A DNA stretch of 8,352 nt from Verrucomicrobiota bacterium (GCA_003217965.1 QHNB01000167.1:1-8352), one strand, 5' to 3'; shown: positions 1-6,007, counted from the stretch's first letter. Program-made: numbers and translations. Notes: generated by a model not told the origin, from the sequence alone.

Positions 1-2
1 AG

Positions 3-86
3 AATTGGCAAGACTTGATCGATTTCGAAATCGTGCCCGTCCGCACGTCGGCCGAAACGGCCCGGATCGTTGCCTCCGCTAATTAG
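3..86 (+). CDS. 3' end of an unidentified plus-strand gene (partial)
   Basis: A reading frame is open from the left edge and ends at a TAG at 84-86. It encodes about 27 residues (beginning NWQDLIDFEIVPV, ending in RIVASAN). Codon third positions are mostly G or C, as expected for a coding frame here, and the mixed acidic and hydrophobic composition looks like a protein C-terminus. Only the tail is in the window, so I do not recognise the family. It converges on the cupin gene, whose stop codon begins only a few bases away, leaving no room for a terminator between them. The alternative plus frame is arginine-rich and looks less protein-like. Confidence 0.45.
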   Translation, partial: NWQDLIDFEIVPVRTSAETARIVASAN

Positions 87-92
87 TCTCAC

Positions 93-443
93 CTACTTAA
101 TTACCGGGCGCACTTGCTCGTCTTTCGCGAGATATTCCTCCCGCGGCGGGCTGAACGTATCGAGAACGCATGTCTCCTCGACCGTTTCCACCCCGTGCGG
201 CACGTTGCTCCCGAGGTAAAAAGAATCGCCGGTCGTAAGTTCGTGCGGAATTTCTTCGACCAACAACTTCATCCGGCCTGACAGGATGTGTACGATCTGC
301 TCCTGCGCATGTTTGTGTTCAGGCATCCGGCTCCCGGCATCTAAATGCGCAATCATCTGATACATGGTGCGACCATGGGTAAGGGTTTGGCGACGGATTC
401 CGGGGCAGATTTCAATCCAGGGATTTTTCATAACTTCTTTCAT
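93..443 (-). CDS. Small single-domain cupin protein
   Basis: This 116-residue protein consists essentially of one cupin beta-barrel. Motif 1 fits G(X)5HXH(X)3-4E(X)6G with Gly37, His43, His45, Gln49 in the usual glutamate position, and Gly56. Motif 2 supplies His83 (in NVPHG), completing a likely metal site of three His and one Gln. The conserved tail segment DTFSPPREEYL resembles many small cytoplasmic cupins of unknown substrate. No signal peptide is visible. The ATG start is preceded by GGAG 10 bases upstream, lying inside the last codons and stop of the ATP-grasp gene, so translation is probably coupled to that gene. An internal ATG at residue 5 is possible but has a poorer ribosome site. 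The family covers dioxygenases, isomerases and sugar- or ligand-binding proteins, so no reaction is assigned. The fold is secure, the function unknown. Confidence 0.88.
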   Translation of the reverse strand: MKEVMKNPWIEICPGIRRQTLTHGRTMYQMIAHLDAGSRMPEHKHAQEQIVHILSGRMKLLVEEIPHELTTGDSFYLGSNVPHGVETVEETCVLDTFSPPREEYLAKDEQVRPVIK

Positions 444-449
444 GTGAAA

Positions 450-457
450 TCATCTCC
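450..457 (-). promoter_or_regulatory. Ribosome binding site of the small cupin, inside the upstream stop
   Basis: On the minus strand this reads GGAGATGA: a good Shine-Dalgarno core (GGAG) fused to the TGA stop of the ATP-grasp gene and 10 bases from the cupin ATG. It supports the chosen start and implies translational coupling of the two genes. Confidence 0.6.
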
Positions 458-1643
458 AACGCTCATGCAATGCGATGCTCGAACCAACCCACGTTTTATC
501 TTTGTTAAAATCCACACCCATCATTTTGCCCTGACTCATGCGCACAAGATTGTTCACCAGCATCGGCTCGCCATCATTTGGCCAAACAAACATCATCCGG
601 ATTTCCGCTTTTGATTTTTGACCATCCTGGGTCGGCACGAACTCGGCATATTGAACCTTTTTTTGCAGAATCCATTCGTGCGGCTTGCTTAACACAGCTA
701 GTTTTTCGCCCGTTGGTTCCATGTCCACACCTAAACCGGCGAAGGAATAGAGCGGTTTCAGAACGTAATCTCGGAGGGGCTCGCCCGAGGGAAATTCATC
801 TGCGAAGTAAGCTGCTGATGTGTGCTCGGTTTTAAGAAAAGGGAGGGAATGCTTGCTGATCCGGAAATACCAATTCGGATGGCCGACCCAAACGACGTCC
901 AATTCATCCTGAAAGCGAAAACGCAACGGCAGATCCGGCCGGCGCAATAGCTCGTCAAAAATGACCCGGTTGTAGATCCGCTCTATCTGAATCTCATGTC
1001 CATTCTGGCGATAAAATAATTGCCGTCCATGTTTAATAATGTCGGTCACGCTGACCGATCGGATGCCGAGCAATGACTCGGTGCAGGCAAAATCAATTCG
1101 GGTCTTCTGTTTCTCAGGCTCAATCTCCAGGAGGATCACATTCTCCGGCGCCGAATCGGCCATGACCGTGGTCCGCAGAACTTTGATGTAGTCATCATCT
1201 CGCATTCCACCGAAGGACGACGTCCAGTTCTGCGGGATGGCAGGATAAGCGTGCCGCAGACAACCGAGAAGCAACAGTTGAAATCCAAACAGGCTCGGGA
1301 AAGCCTGAAGTTCGATTAGGCGCGGAACGAGGCGTGTTCCTTCAGCGCAAATCCCGAAGTCCACCACCACAAAGTTTGGATGCGACGCCTCATTGGGAAC
1401 TTTTAATCCTTCTGGAATCGCATTGCGGGCGTGCTGGCTGAAGGCTGAGGTCCGCGTTTGCGCGACGATTTCGTTGGCCGCTCGGACGACTTCATCCCTG
1501 AATTCGCTTGTCAGAAACATGGGCGTTTCCGAAAGCCGAAAATCGGCCGGCCATTTCGTCGATTCATTTACGCAACGCAATAGCGCCGCGTATTTTTCCG
1601 CAGTGAAATCGGCGTTGAACTTCTGGCGCAGCTCAGGATGCAC
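450..1643 (-). CDS. ATP-grasp-like protein of unknown substrate
   Basis: The 397-residue protein has C-terminal ATP-grasp signatures: YVLKPLYSFAGLGV (about 293-306; Lys296 the likely nucleotide-binding lysine and the small-residue loop after it), WILQKKV (324-330), EIRMMFVW (347-354) and VNNLVRMSQGKMMGV (363-377, with Arg368). An earlier segment, ERIYNRVIFDEL (221-232), resembles the arginine-containing strand of glutathionylspermidine-synthase-like or circularly permuted ATP-grasp enzymes. Family members generally ligate a carboxylate to an amine through an acyl-phosphate; the substrate cannot be read here. There is no signal peptide or membrane segment. The start is GTG, because an in-frame TGA lies three codons upstream and no ATG is available. 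The weak ribosome site is GAG-like. The gene overlaps the ribosome site of the downstream cupin, suggesting the two act together. ATP-grasp-like fold is likely; exact family uncertain. Confidence 0.8.
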   Translation of the reverse strand: MHPELRQKFNADFTAEKYAALLRCVNESTKWPADFRLSETPMFLTSEFRDEVVRAANEIVAQTRTSAFSQHARNAIPEGLKVPNEASHPNFVVVDFGICAEGTRLVPRLIELQAFPSLFGFQLLLLGCLRHAYPAIPQNWTSSFGGMRDDDYIKVLRTTVMADSAPENVILLEIEPEKQKTRIDFACTESLLGIRSVSVTDIIKHGRQLFYRQNGHEIQIERIYNRVIFDELLRRPDLPLRFRFQDELDVVWVGHPNWYFRISKHSLPFLKTEHTSAAYFADEFPSGEPLRDYVLKPLYSFAGLGVDMEPTGEKLAVLSKPHEWILQKKVQYAEFVPTQDGQKSKAEIRMMFVWPNDGEPMLVNNLVRMSQGKMMGVDFNKDKTWVGSSIALHERWR

Positions 1644-1678
1644 AGCTAATCAACTCGCCTTGCGACCACGATTTCGGC

Positions 1679-1766
1679 TTCTGTCATGTCGAGCGGAGTC
1701 GAGACATCTCTCAACGGATTTTGATGAACAATAAGAGAGTCCTCGACTTCGCTCGGAATGACAGAA
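1679..1766. repeat. REP-like imperfect inverted repeat, 33-base arms
   Basis: The left arm (1679-1711, containing TGTCGAGCGGAGTCGAGACA) and the right arm (1734-1766, containing CCTCGACTTCGCTCGGAATG) are reverse complements at 27 of 33 positions, separated by a 22-base A/T-richer spacer. The element sits between the aminopeptidase stop and the ATP-grasp start. Motifs of the type TGTCATTCCGAGCGAAGTCG are, from memory, dispersed many times in several soil-bacterial genomes. A long hairpin in the transcript is expected and could terminate or stabilise mRNA. I see no flanking target-site duplication or encoded protein. Confidence 0.75.
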
Positions 1767-1866
1767 CAAAAATCACGGTGCGATCGCCTGAGCATCGTGC
1801 TTGCAAAAACGCTCGAAGCAGCGATGACCACAAAGCCACGGCGCGGCCGAAGCCTACCGCCGGCGT

Positions 1867-2742
1867 TCAGATCAGAAACTTGCCGCGCTGCATCACCTGT
1901 TCGCCATCGAACCAGATGTCAAAGTCGCGCCCTACACAATCAATGTGCGTTTTCGATTTCCAATTCGCCCCGGTGTGCTCGGCGTAGGGATGACCGAACG
2001 CGATATGCACGCCGGGAATCTTTTCATCCTGCAAAATATTGCCGATGACTCGAGTACAGGCGGTGTTCGTTCCAATGGCGAATTCGCCGACGCGATTGCT
2101 GTTTTCATCCGTGCTGGTGTAAGCCTGGAATTCGGCGAGCAGTTCTTTGTTGTTGCAGCGCAAATCGACGATCCGATTCTCTTTCACTTCGATGACAATG
2201 GGCATCTTGTGCAAATCGCCATACTTTTGACAGAGATAATCTCCGACTACGCCGTCTACCACGAAGGTGCCGTTTGTGTTTGCTGGTGAAGTAAAAATTT
2301 CTCCGCCGGGCAGATTGCCCCATTTTTCCGCCGTGATAATTCCGCTCGTCTTCAACCATTTCAATTTGGGCGAAAACTCCGCTTCGAACTCCGTCCCGTG
2401 CAATGTGCGGCAAGTGATGTGTTCCGCCACGCGGGCACGCTCGATCAGTCGCTGGCTCAAAGCATCAATCGCGCGAAAATCCGCTCGCATTCCTTCAAGC
2501 ATGATCTGGCGATTAATGTTAACCATGTGTGCGTGCCGGATGTGGCGCCTGTTCACGACATCACTCGCTTGCATGCGTGATCCGAGTTCGCTGGGCTGAG
2601 TCTGCGCGGCGAAAATCGAAACTTGGGAATGCGCCAAGTCATCGAGCACGACCTGCGGCATGCGTTTCAGCGGGCGCTCGCCGTAATTTTCGAGAATAAA
2701 GACTGCGTATTCCGCCCCCACCTCCTCGACCTCGGCCTGCAA
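1867..2742 (-). CDS. M29-type metallo-aminopeptidase, 5' end probably truncated
   Basis: The protein matches the M29 aminopeptidase family (AmpS/aminopeptidase T type), cytoplasmic dinuclear-metal enzymes that remove N-terminal residues. The signature WGNLPGGEIFTSP gives Glu148; VGEFAIGTN gives Glu220; GVHIAFGHPY gives His246; KSKTHIDCVG gives His266 and Asp268. These correspond to the family's metal ligands, so the catalytic core looks complete. It ends with a typical FDGEQVMQRGKF tail. At 291 residues it is short against the usual 370-410. The first codon available is TTG; six more homologous-looking codons (PEIAAA) precede it and then comes a TGA at 2761-2763 with no start codon between. 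The N-terminal strand and helix of the first domain are missing, so this is either a pseudogene with a broken 5' end, an indel artefact, or a short variant using TTG. Confidence 0.75.
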   Translation of the reverse strand: MQAEVEEVGAEYAVFILENYGERPLKRMPQVVLDDLAHSQVSIFAAQTQPSELGSRMQASDVVNRRHIRHAHMVNINRQIMLEGMRADFRAIDALSQRLIERARVAEHITCRTLHGTEFEAEFSPKLKWLKTSGIITAEKWGNLPGGEIFTSPANTNGTFVVDGVVGDYLCQKYGDLHKMPIVIEVKENRIVDLRCNNKELLAEFQAYTSTDENSNRVGEFAIGTNTACTRVIGNILQDEKIPGVHIAFGHPYAEHTGANWKSKTHIDCVGRDFDIWFDGEQVMQRGKFLI

Positions 2743-2817
2743 TGCTGCCGCGATCTCCGGTCAGGCATAATCGGCAAGCGTTCATCATGTCTCAGAAAAC
2801 GTCGTGATCAACTGGTC

Positions 2818-3450
2818 TCAGAAATGCGCGTGTAAGCAGGTCTGACCTCGTAGACCGGCAACGCCTTCGCGGACGATGATGGGCAACATGCCGAGTGCAG
2901 CGACTGGATCGGCCCACCACCACCCGAGCGTGGCGTTCAGCGCGAGGCCGACAAGCAGAATAACCGAGAGATAGGCGCAGATGTCGCTCTGATGAGAATC
3001 GGCGTGCAGTGCGTCACTCCCGAGCCGAGCAGCGACGCGGCGTTTGGTTCGTGCAAGCGCCGGCATCACGATGACGCATGCGGCCGCATAAATTATTCCG
3101 AGGTAAGTTGCCTTGGGTGCCTCGTGCTTCAGCAAATCGACGGAGGCATCTATCGCGATGTAGGCCGCTAGTGCGAAAAAGCATCCTCCGACCAGGCGAT
3201 GAGCAAGCTTCTCCCGTTCATCTGAACTGGCCGCCAGGCGCCAGAGCAGCACGCAACTCGATGCCACTTCGATGACCGAGTCAGCGGCGAATCCGATCAG
3301 CGCCACGCTTCCGGCAAGAAGGCCAATGGTGATGCCGATGATCGCTTCTAGCGATGTCCAGGCGATGCTCAAATACTCGACACGGCGACCAGCCCGCGTG
3401 CAAAGAACGCGGTCCGGCCTGGCAGCATTGATTGCAACTTTCGGCATCAC
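2818..3450 (-). CDS. CDF-like cation transporter, membrane domain only
   Basis: This 210-residue protein has about six hydrophobic helices (roughly 28-50, 51-72, 85-103, 115-133, 157-175, 180-198) and resembles the cation diffusion facilitator family, which exports divalent metals by proton exchange. The helix-2 segment GSVALIGFAADSVIEVASS keeps Asp57 of the HxxxD metal site but has Gly53 where His or Asp is usual. The helix-5 entry ALHADSHQSDICAYLS carries His153 and Asp156. The cytoplasmic C-terminal dimerisation and metal-sensing domain is absent; the chain ends soon after helix 6 at RGQTCLHAHF. The sequence begins GTG-ATG, so either codon may start; the ATG at 3447 is as good. A weak GGA lies upstream. 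The gene lies 75 bases before the aminopeptidase. Transporter identity is good; metal specificity is unknown. Confidence 0.82.
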   Translation of the reverse strand: MMPKVAINAARPDRVLCTRAGRRVEYLSIAWTSLEAIIGITIGLLAGSVALIGFAADSVIEVASSCVLLWRLAASSDEREKLAHRLVGGCFFALAAYIAIDASVDLLKHEAPKATYLGIIYAAACVIVMPALARTKRRVAARLGSDALHADSHQSDICAYLSVILLVGLALNATLGWWWADPVAALGMLPIIVREGVAGLRGQTCLHAHF

Positions 3451-3580
3451 GTTCCAACGATACTACGATTATCCTACCGCAGAACGCTGAAAGGATTTCA
3501 CGCCAGACATTCGCGAAGTTGCCGCGACGATGTCCGGAAATAAATCGCGGGTTCGATTTCCGCTTTCGTCATGTTACTTT

Positions 3581-3595
3581 CGCGCTCAGAGCGCG
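3581..3595 (-). terminator. Short GC hairpin just after the coiled-coil gene
   Basis: CGCGCT-CAG-AGCGCG forms a perfect six-base-pair stem three bases beyond the TAG of the coiled-coil gene. The minus-strand sequence after it is A-rich rather than T-rich, so it is not a canonical intrinsic terminator; it may be an mRNA 3' end or simply a dyad. Confidence 0.3.
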
Positions 3596-3598
3596 CCA

Positions 3599-4186
3599 CT
3601 ACTGACTCGCCCGTTTCAACTCAGCAAGCTTTTCCTCGGCCCGGCGAACGGCAGATTTTCCACCGCTGCCAAGCGCGAGCAGTTTCTGCTGACGCGCAAG
3701 ATTAATGGCAGCGGCATCCAGCTCGGCTTTCTTCTGATTCGCCGACGCTATTTCCGCGGCTTGCTTCGCCTGGGTCAGCTGCATCTGGGCAAGGTCTAGC
3801 TCCGTTCGCGCGATTTCCCCGGCGCTGAACTGTTGCTGTTTTTGATCGACCTGGAGTTGGGCGGTCGCCAGTCGGGCCTGCGCAAGCTCGGCTTCTAATT
3901 TTACTACCCGCATGGCCCGGTTTTCTGCTTCCAACTTTGCCAGCACACCCATTTTGAAGAGCCGCTCCGCAGCTGCTGCATTCTCTTTAGCCCGCATCAG
4001 CTTGCGCTCGAGCTGCCCAAGATCGGACGCAGGCTGGCTCTTAATCGATTCTTCCGGAACGAGATTTCCAGGCAAAATAGGCGGCTCGACTTCGGCCGGA
4101 TTCGGTTCAGCGTTCTTGGGCAAATCCTCGGCACACAGGCGAGCCAGAGCGATCATCGTCAACGCAAAAAGCGTCGCGGCCTTCAC
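3599..4186 (-). CDS. Exported coiled-coil protein with efflux-protein-like repeats
   Basis: The 195-residue product starts with a signal peptide (MKAATLFALTMIALARLCA, cleavage likely after Ala19). A proline-rich linker (about 22-52) follows, then a long Ala/Gln/Glu/Lys-rich helical region to the end. Within it a pattern recurs about every 43-50 residues: RLFKMGVLAKLEAE (75-88), QQFSAGEIARTELDLA (118-133) and LLALGSGGKSAVRRAE (169-184). This resembles the L(F)xxG...(E)...A turns between long helices in TolC-family outer-membrane efflux proteins, but the chain is less than half their length and has no clear beta-barrel strands. It is probably a periplasmic helical hairpin protein. Start is GTG; no in-frame ATG precedes the signal peptide. 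The cysteine in LARLC does not make a good lipobox. Function unknown. Confidence 0.75.
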   Translation of the reverse strand: MKAATLFALTMIALARLCAEDLPKNAEPNPAEVEPPILPGNLVPEESIKSQPASDLGQLERKLMRAKENAAAAERLFKMGVLAKLEAENRAMRVVKLEAELAQARLATAQLQVDQKQQQFSAGEIARTELDLAQMQLTQAKQAAEIASANQKKAELDAAAINLARQQKLLALGSGGKSAVRRAEEKLAELKRASQ

Positions 4187-4232
4187 GATTGAAATATAAT
4201 CCCATGAACGCGCCCAGCCAACGCCCTCGTCT

Positions 4233-4257
4233 CGTCCCAGTCGCTCAAGAAGGGACG
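4233..4257 (-). terminator. Weak hairpin spanning the stop of the Imm-like gene
   Basis: CGTCCC (4233-4238) and GGGACG (4252-4257) can pair around a 13-base loop that contains the TGA of the Imm-like gene. There is no T tract after it, so termination is only possible, not shown. Confidence 0.2.
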
Positions 4258-4550
4258 GGCTGTTTGCGCTTCGGATCGAGGAAAGCCCAGATTATGGCAA
4301 TGAACCAACCGACGAGGAAAATCGGGGTCCCTAAAAGATCAACCAACCAAACACCGAGGAAATAGGAGTGATTGCGATGAGCCGCAATGATCGCAGGCAG
4401 CATATAAAGAAAAATTAAGACTGCGAAATAAAACGGGAGGATTTTGTCCCGCTCGCTCGCATAGTTGCCGGTTGTGAATGCCCACCAATCCAGCGCCCAA
4501 AAGAATACCACCGGAACATAAGCAAAAAGTTTTTTGGTGGTTATTGTCAT
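4245..4550 (-). CDS. Small membrane protein of superinfection-immunity (Imm) type
   Basis: From the ATG at 4550 this is 101 residues with hydrophobic segments at about 8-27, 38-57 and 65-91. The C-terminal half carries the pattern seen in the phage T4 Imm-type superinfection immunity family: MLPAIIAAHR (50-59), then DLLGTPIFLVGWFIAIIWAF (71-90), matching LPxxxAxxR, (N/D)xxLG...xGWxxAxxWA, with Asp71 where Asn is common. It ends in a short basic tail. In phage the family blocks DNA entry at the inner membrane, but many chromosomal members have no known role, so a defence function is only inferred. A TTG at 4589 would add 13 residues and overlap the TGA of the preceding gene; I prefer the ATG because the extension is not conserved-looking and TTG is rare, but coupled initiation there cannot be excluded. 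Confidence 0.78.
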   Translation of the reverse strand: MTITTKKLFAYVPVVFFWALDWWAFTTGNYASERDKILPFYFAVLIFLYMLPAIIAAHRNHSYFLGVWLVDLLGTPIFLVGWFIAIIWAFLDPKRKQPVPS

Positions 4551-4585
4551 GGCGCCCGCAGCAAATTTGTCAGCCGATCGGCAGT

Positions 4586-4804
4586 TCAATCATTCGCTTC
4601 GGTCGCGTCGAGATCGCGCAGTAGTTGCCGCTGCAAATGACGCCGTGCTGACTTCTTGATTGCGCGCCTTTCCGCGGCGACTTGCTGCTTCTCAGCCTGT
4701 CTTTGCTGCCGATTTTTCTGTCGCGTCTTCTCGGGTGCGACGTGTTCGATCCGCGGGCGATGCTCGCCTACCTTGCGCTCGCCTGGTTTCGCGTACGGAT
4801 CCAT
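4586..4804 (-). CDS. Small highly basic hypothetical protein
   Basis: This is a 72-residue protein of unknown family, very rich in Arg, Lys and Gln (for example EKTRQKNRQQRQAEKQQ and ERRAIKKSARRHLQRQ), with an acidic end (DLDATEAND). Residues from about 24 on are likely a single charged helix; it has no membrane segment or signal peptide. The composition would suit nucleic-acid or ribosome association, but that is a guess. Reality of the gene is supported by an AGG seven bases before its ATG and by its fit between neighbours: it starts 8 bases after the upstream stop and ends where an alternative TTG start of the Imm-like gene begins. Confidence 0.62.
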   Translation of the reverse strand: MDPYAKPGERKVGEHRPRIEHVAPEKTRQKNRQQRQAEKQQVAAERRAIKKSARRHLQRQLLRDLDATEAND

Positions 4805-4811
4805 AACTAAA

Positions 4812-4816
4812 CCTAG
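4812..4816 (-). promoter_or_regulatory. Ribosome binding site fused to the upstream stop
   Basis: The minus strand reads CTAGG, in which TAG is the stop of the DUF6483-like gene and AGG is the Shine-Dalgarno core seven bases before the ATG of the basic protein. This sets that start and argues for coupling. Confidence 0.5.
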
Positions 4817-5229
4817 GCTTTGTCTCCACTGCTACTACGCAAGAGCTCCATCTTTTTGCGATAGACGGACTGCTCCGTCGGCGGCAAGTGCGGCAACGCG
4901 TCCGATAGAAGGGCGTAAGCCTGAGCCCGAGTAATCAAAGCCTCGCGTGACTTGTCCTGGTCTTCTTGAACCGCCGAAGCTTGCATGAGCAATTCTGCCA
5001 AAATCACAGCGCGGACGTATCGCAGAGCCCCGCCGGGCTCCAGCAACTGCAGTAATGTTTCTGGCGACGACCTGCGCACAATCTCGAGCGGAATTCCGAC
5101 ATGATCCTGACAAGCGCCGGCGATCTGCTCGATGGCTTCTCTGTTCCGGCCTGCTTTTCGCAATGCCAGAATCGCCGCGAGCATCTGCGCGATCTGCTCG
5201 ATCATTCGCAAAAAATAATCCTGCGGCAT
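4813..5229 (-). CDS. DUF6483-like helical protein
   Basis: A 138-residue soluble protein predicted to be all helix. The opening QDYFLRMIEQIAQMLAAIL (3-21), followed by LRKAGRNREAIEQIAGAC, is characteristic of a small family I recall as DUF6483, best known from Firmicutes. Helices continue through LLQLLEPGGALRYVRAVILAELL (59-81) and a TPR-like segment, SREALITRAQAYALLSDALPHL (94-115). No catalytic residues are evident; a TPR-type scaffold or binding role is plausible but unproven. It starts 6 bases after the stop of the upstream cupin with no strong Shine-Dalgarno of its own, suggesting coupled translation. Cupin, this protein, the basic protein and the Imm-like protein look like one transcription unit. 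Confidence 0.75.
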   Translation of the reverse strand: MPQDYFLRMIEQIAQMLAAILALRKAGRNREAIEQIAGACQDHVGIPLEIVRRSSPETLLQLLEPGGALRYVRAVILAELLMQASAVQEDQDKSREALITRAQAYALLSDALPHLPPTEQSVYRKKMELLRSSSGDKA

Positions 5230-5235
5230 GGCAAT

Positions 5236-5613
5236 CTAATCGCCGGTCGGAACGATGGCTTCGCCTTCAACCATCAAAATCACGGTGCGCTCCGGGGCCC
5301 GTGTCCGATGTCGAATACCTCGGGGGACGACAAATCCTTGCTGCGGCCCGAGCTCCACCGTCCGATCTTCCAAATCAATAATGAATAGTCCTTCCACAAC
5401 ATAGAAGAATTCATCGAGATCGTCGTGTTTGTGCCAATGATATTCACCTTTCACCACACCAAGACGGACAACCGACTCGTTTACGCGACACAATGTCTGG
5501 TTGAACCAGGGATGGCTGACTGCGCTAATGACCTCCGGTAGATCAATTACCTGCAAGTGGTCATAGCGAACGTCGAGGTGCGTTTCGTAAGAATAAGACT
5601 CGGTTTCGGCCAT
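5236..5613 (-). CDS. Cupin-fold protein with complete metal site
   Basis: This 125-residue single-domain cupin has both motifs. Motif 1, GEYHWHKHDDLDEFFYVVEG, gives Gly56, His61, His63, Glu68 and Gly75; motif 2, GFVVPRGIRH, gives Pro97, Gly99 and His102. Three His and one Glu make a textbook metal-binding site. The family resembles mannose-6-phosphate-isomerase-like small cupins often found as stand-alone cytoplasmic proteins; substrate unknown. The frame is open upstream to a TTG at 5676 and beyond to a TGA at 5764-5766, but the ATG at 5613 is chosen because AGG lies seven bases before it and the added residues look non-conserved. It heads the four-gene run towards the Imm-like protein. It is only distantly similar to the window's other cupin, so the two are not a recent duplication. 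Confidence 0.88.
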   Translation of the reverse strand: MAETESYSYETHLDVRYDHLQVIDLPEVISAVSHPWFNQTLCRVNESVVRLGVVKGEYHWHKHDDLDEFFYVVEGLFIIDLEDRTVELGPQQGFVVPRGIRHRTRAPERTVILMVEGEAIVPTGD

Positions 5614-5620
5614 AGACGAA

Positions 5621-5625
5621 CCTAG
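5621..5625 (-). promoter_or_regulatory. Ribosome binding site that decides the cupin start
   Basis: The minus strand reads CTAGG followed by seven bases and ATG. It closely resembles the leader of the basic protein gene and favours the ATG at 5613 over the TTG at 5676. Confidence 0.5.
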
Positions 5626-5855
5626 AGCAGCGGCCACTGATTGGCCATTGATCTCGCGAGCGTTACATAGCGTCAAATACTGCTTCGCCGACAGCTGCCG
5701 ATCGGCCGAGGTCGGACCGGAGTAGTCGCGACGCGGGTCAGGCCGAACGGAAAATTTGGGACGTCATAAGGTGTGTCGCCACCGCGGCAGTTCCGGTTCC
5801 GGGGCCGCCGTTGGACTGTGAATTTCTCCAGAATGAAGGAACAGATGTCCAGGTA

Positions 5856-5907
5856 GGAACACAGGCTTGAAGCCTGTGCAGCGCACAGACGTCGACGTCT
5901 GTGTTCC
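5856..5907. repeat. 52-base nested palindromic repeat
   Basis: The outer arms GGAACACAG (5856-5864) and CTGTGTTCC (5899-5907) are perfect reverse complements. Inside are two further palindromes: CACAGGCTT-G-AAGCCTGTG (5860-5878) and a perfect 20-base one centred on GACGTCGACGTC (5884-5903), separated by five bases. The element can fold as one long hairpin or as a two-armed structure. Elements of this look (ACAGGCTTGAAGCCTGT next to CAGACGTCTG) are, from memory, dispersed repeats in some soil Verrucomicrobiota and Planctomycetota. No coding capacity. Confidence 0.78.
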
Positions 5908-5970
5908 GCGTTGCTATAGGAGAGGCGGTTGTCGTTCCGAGCAATCCGCTAAAAGGAACCCCCGCACGCT

Positions 5971-6007
5971 GATGAGGTGGGCTCGCAAGCAGAAAGCCCG
6001 CTTCATC
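5971..6007 (-). terminator. Hairpin over the lipoprotein stop codon
   Basis: On the minus strand GATGA and GGGCT pair with AGCCC and TCATC around an 11-base loop, with small internal loops. The structure covers the TGA of the lipoprotein gene, at the end of the three-gene peptidase unit. There is no T tract, so it is a candidate 3' end structure only. Confidence 0.28.

Larger units (their letters stand above)
5614..6002. other. 389-base gene-free interval
   Basis: The stretch between the lipoprotein stop and the cupin start contains the cupin ribosome site, the nested palindromic repeat and a hairpin at the lipoprotein end. Open frames crossing it run through the palindromes, contain multiple short interruptions and match nothing I recognise. 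The promoter of the cupin operon should lie in 5614-5850, but I cannot point to convincing -35 and -10 boxes. Confidence 0.55.

Noticed and set aside
345..614. Plus-strand frames opposite the cupin and ATP-grasp genes, and similar antisense frames throughout
   Set aside because: They are shadows of strong minus-strand genes, with His/Arg/Ser-rich compositions and no domains.
1646..1831. A 61-codon minus-strand frame between aminopeptidase and ATP-grasp genes
   Set aside because: It runs straight through both arms of the inverted repeat (VIPSEVEDS and DVSTPLDM are translations of the repeat), so it is a by-product of that element.
93..5613. The two cupin genes as a local duplication
   Set aside because: Apart from the metal motifs their sequences differ in length, ligand set (Gln versus Glu) and termini, so they are only remote homologues.
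5614..5676. N-terminal extension of the larger cupin from a TTG at 5676
   Set aside because: The frame stays open as far as 5764 without an ATG or GTG, but the residues look unconserved and the ATG at 5613 has a better ribosome site.
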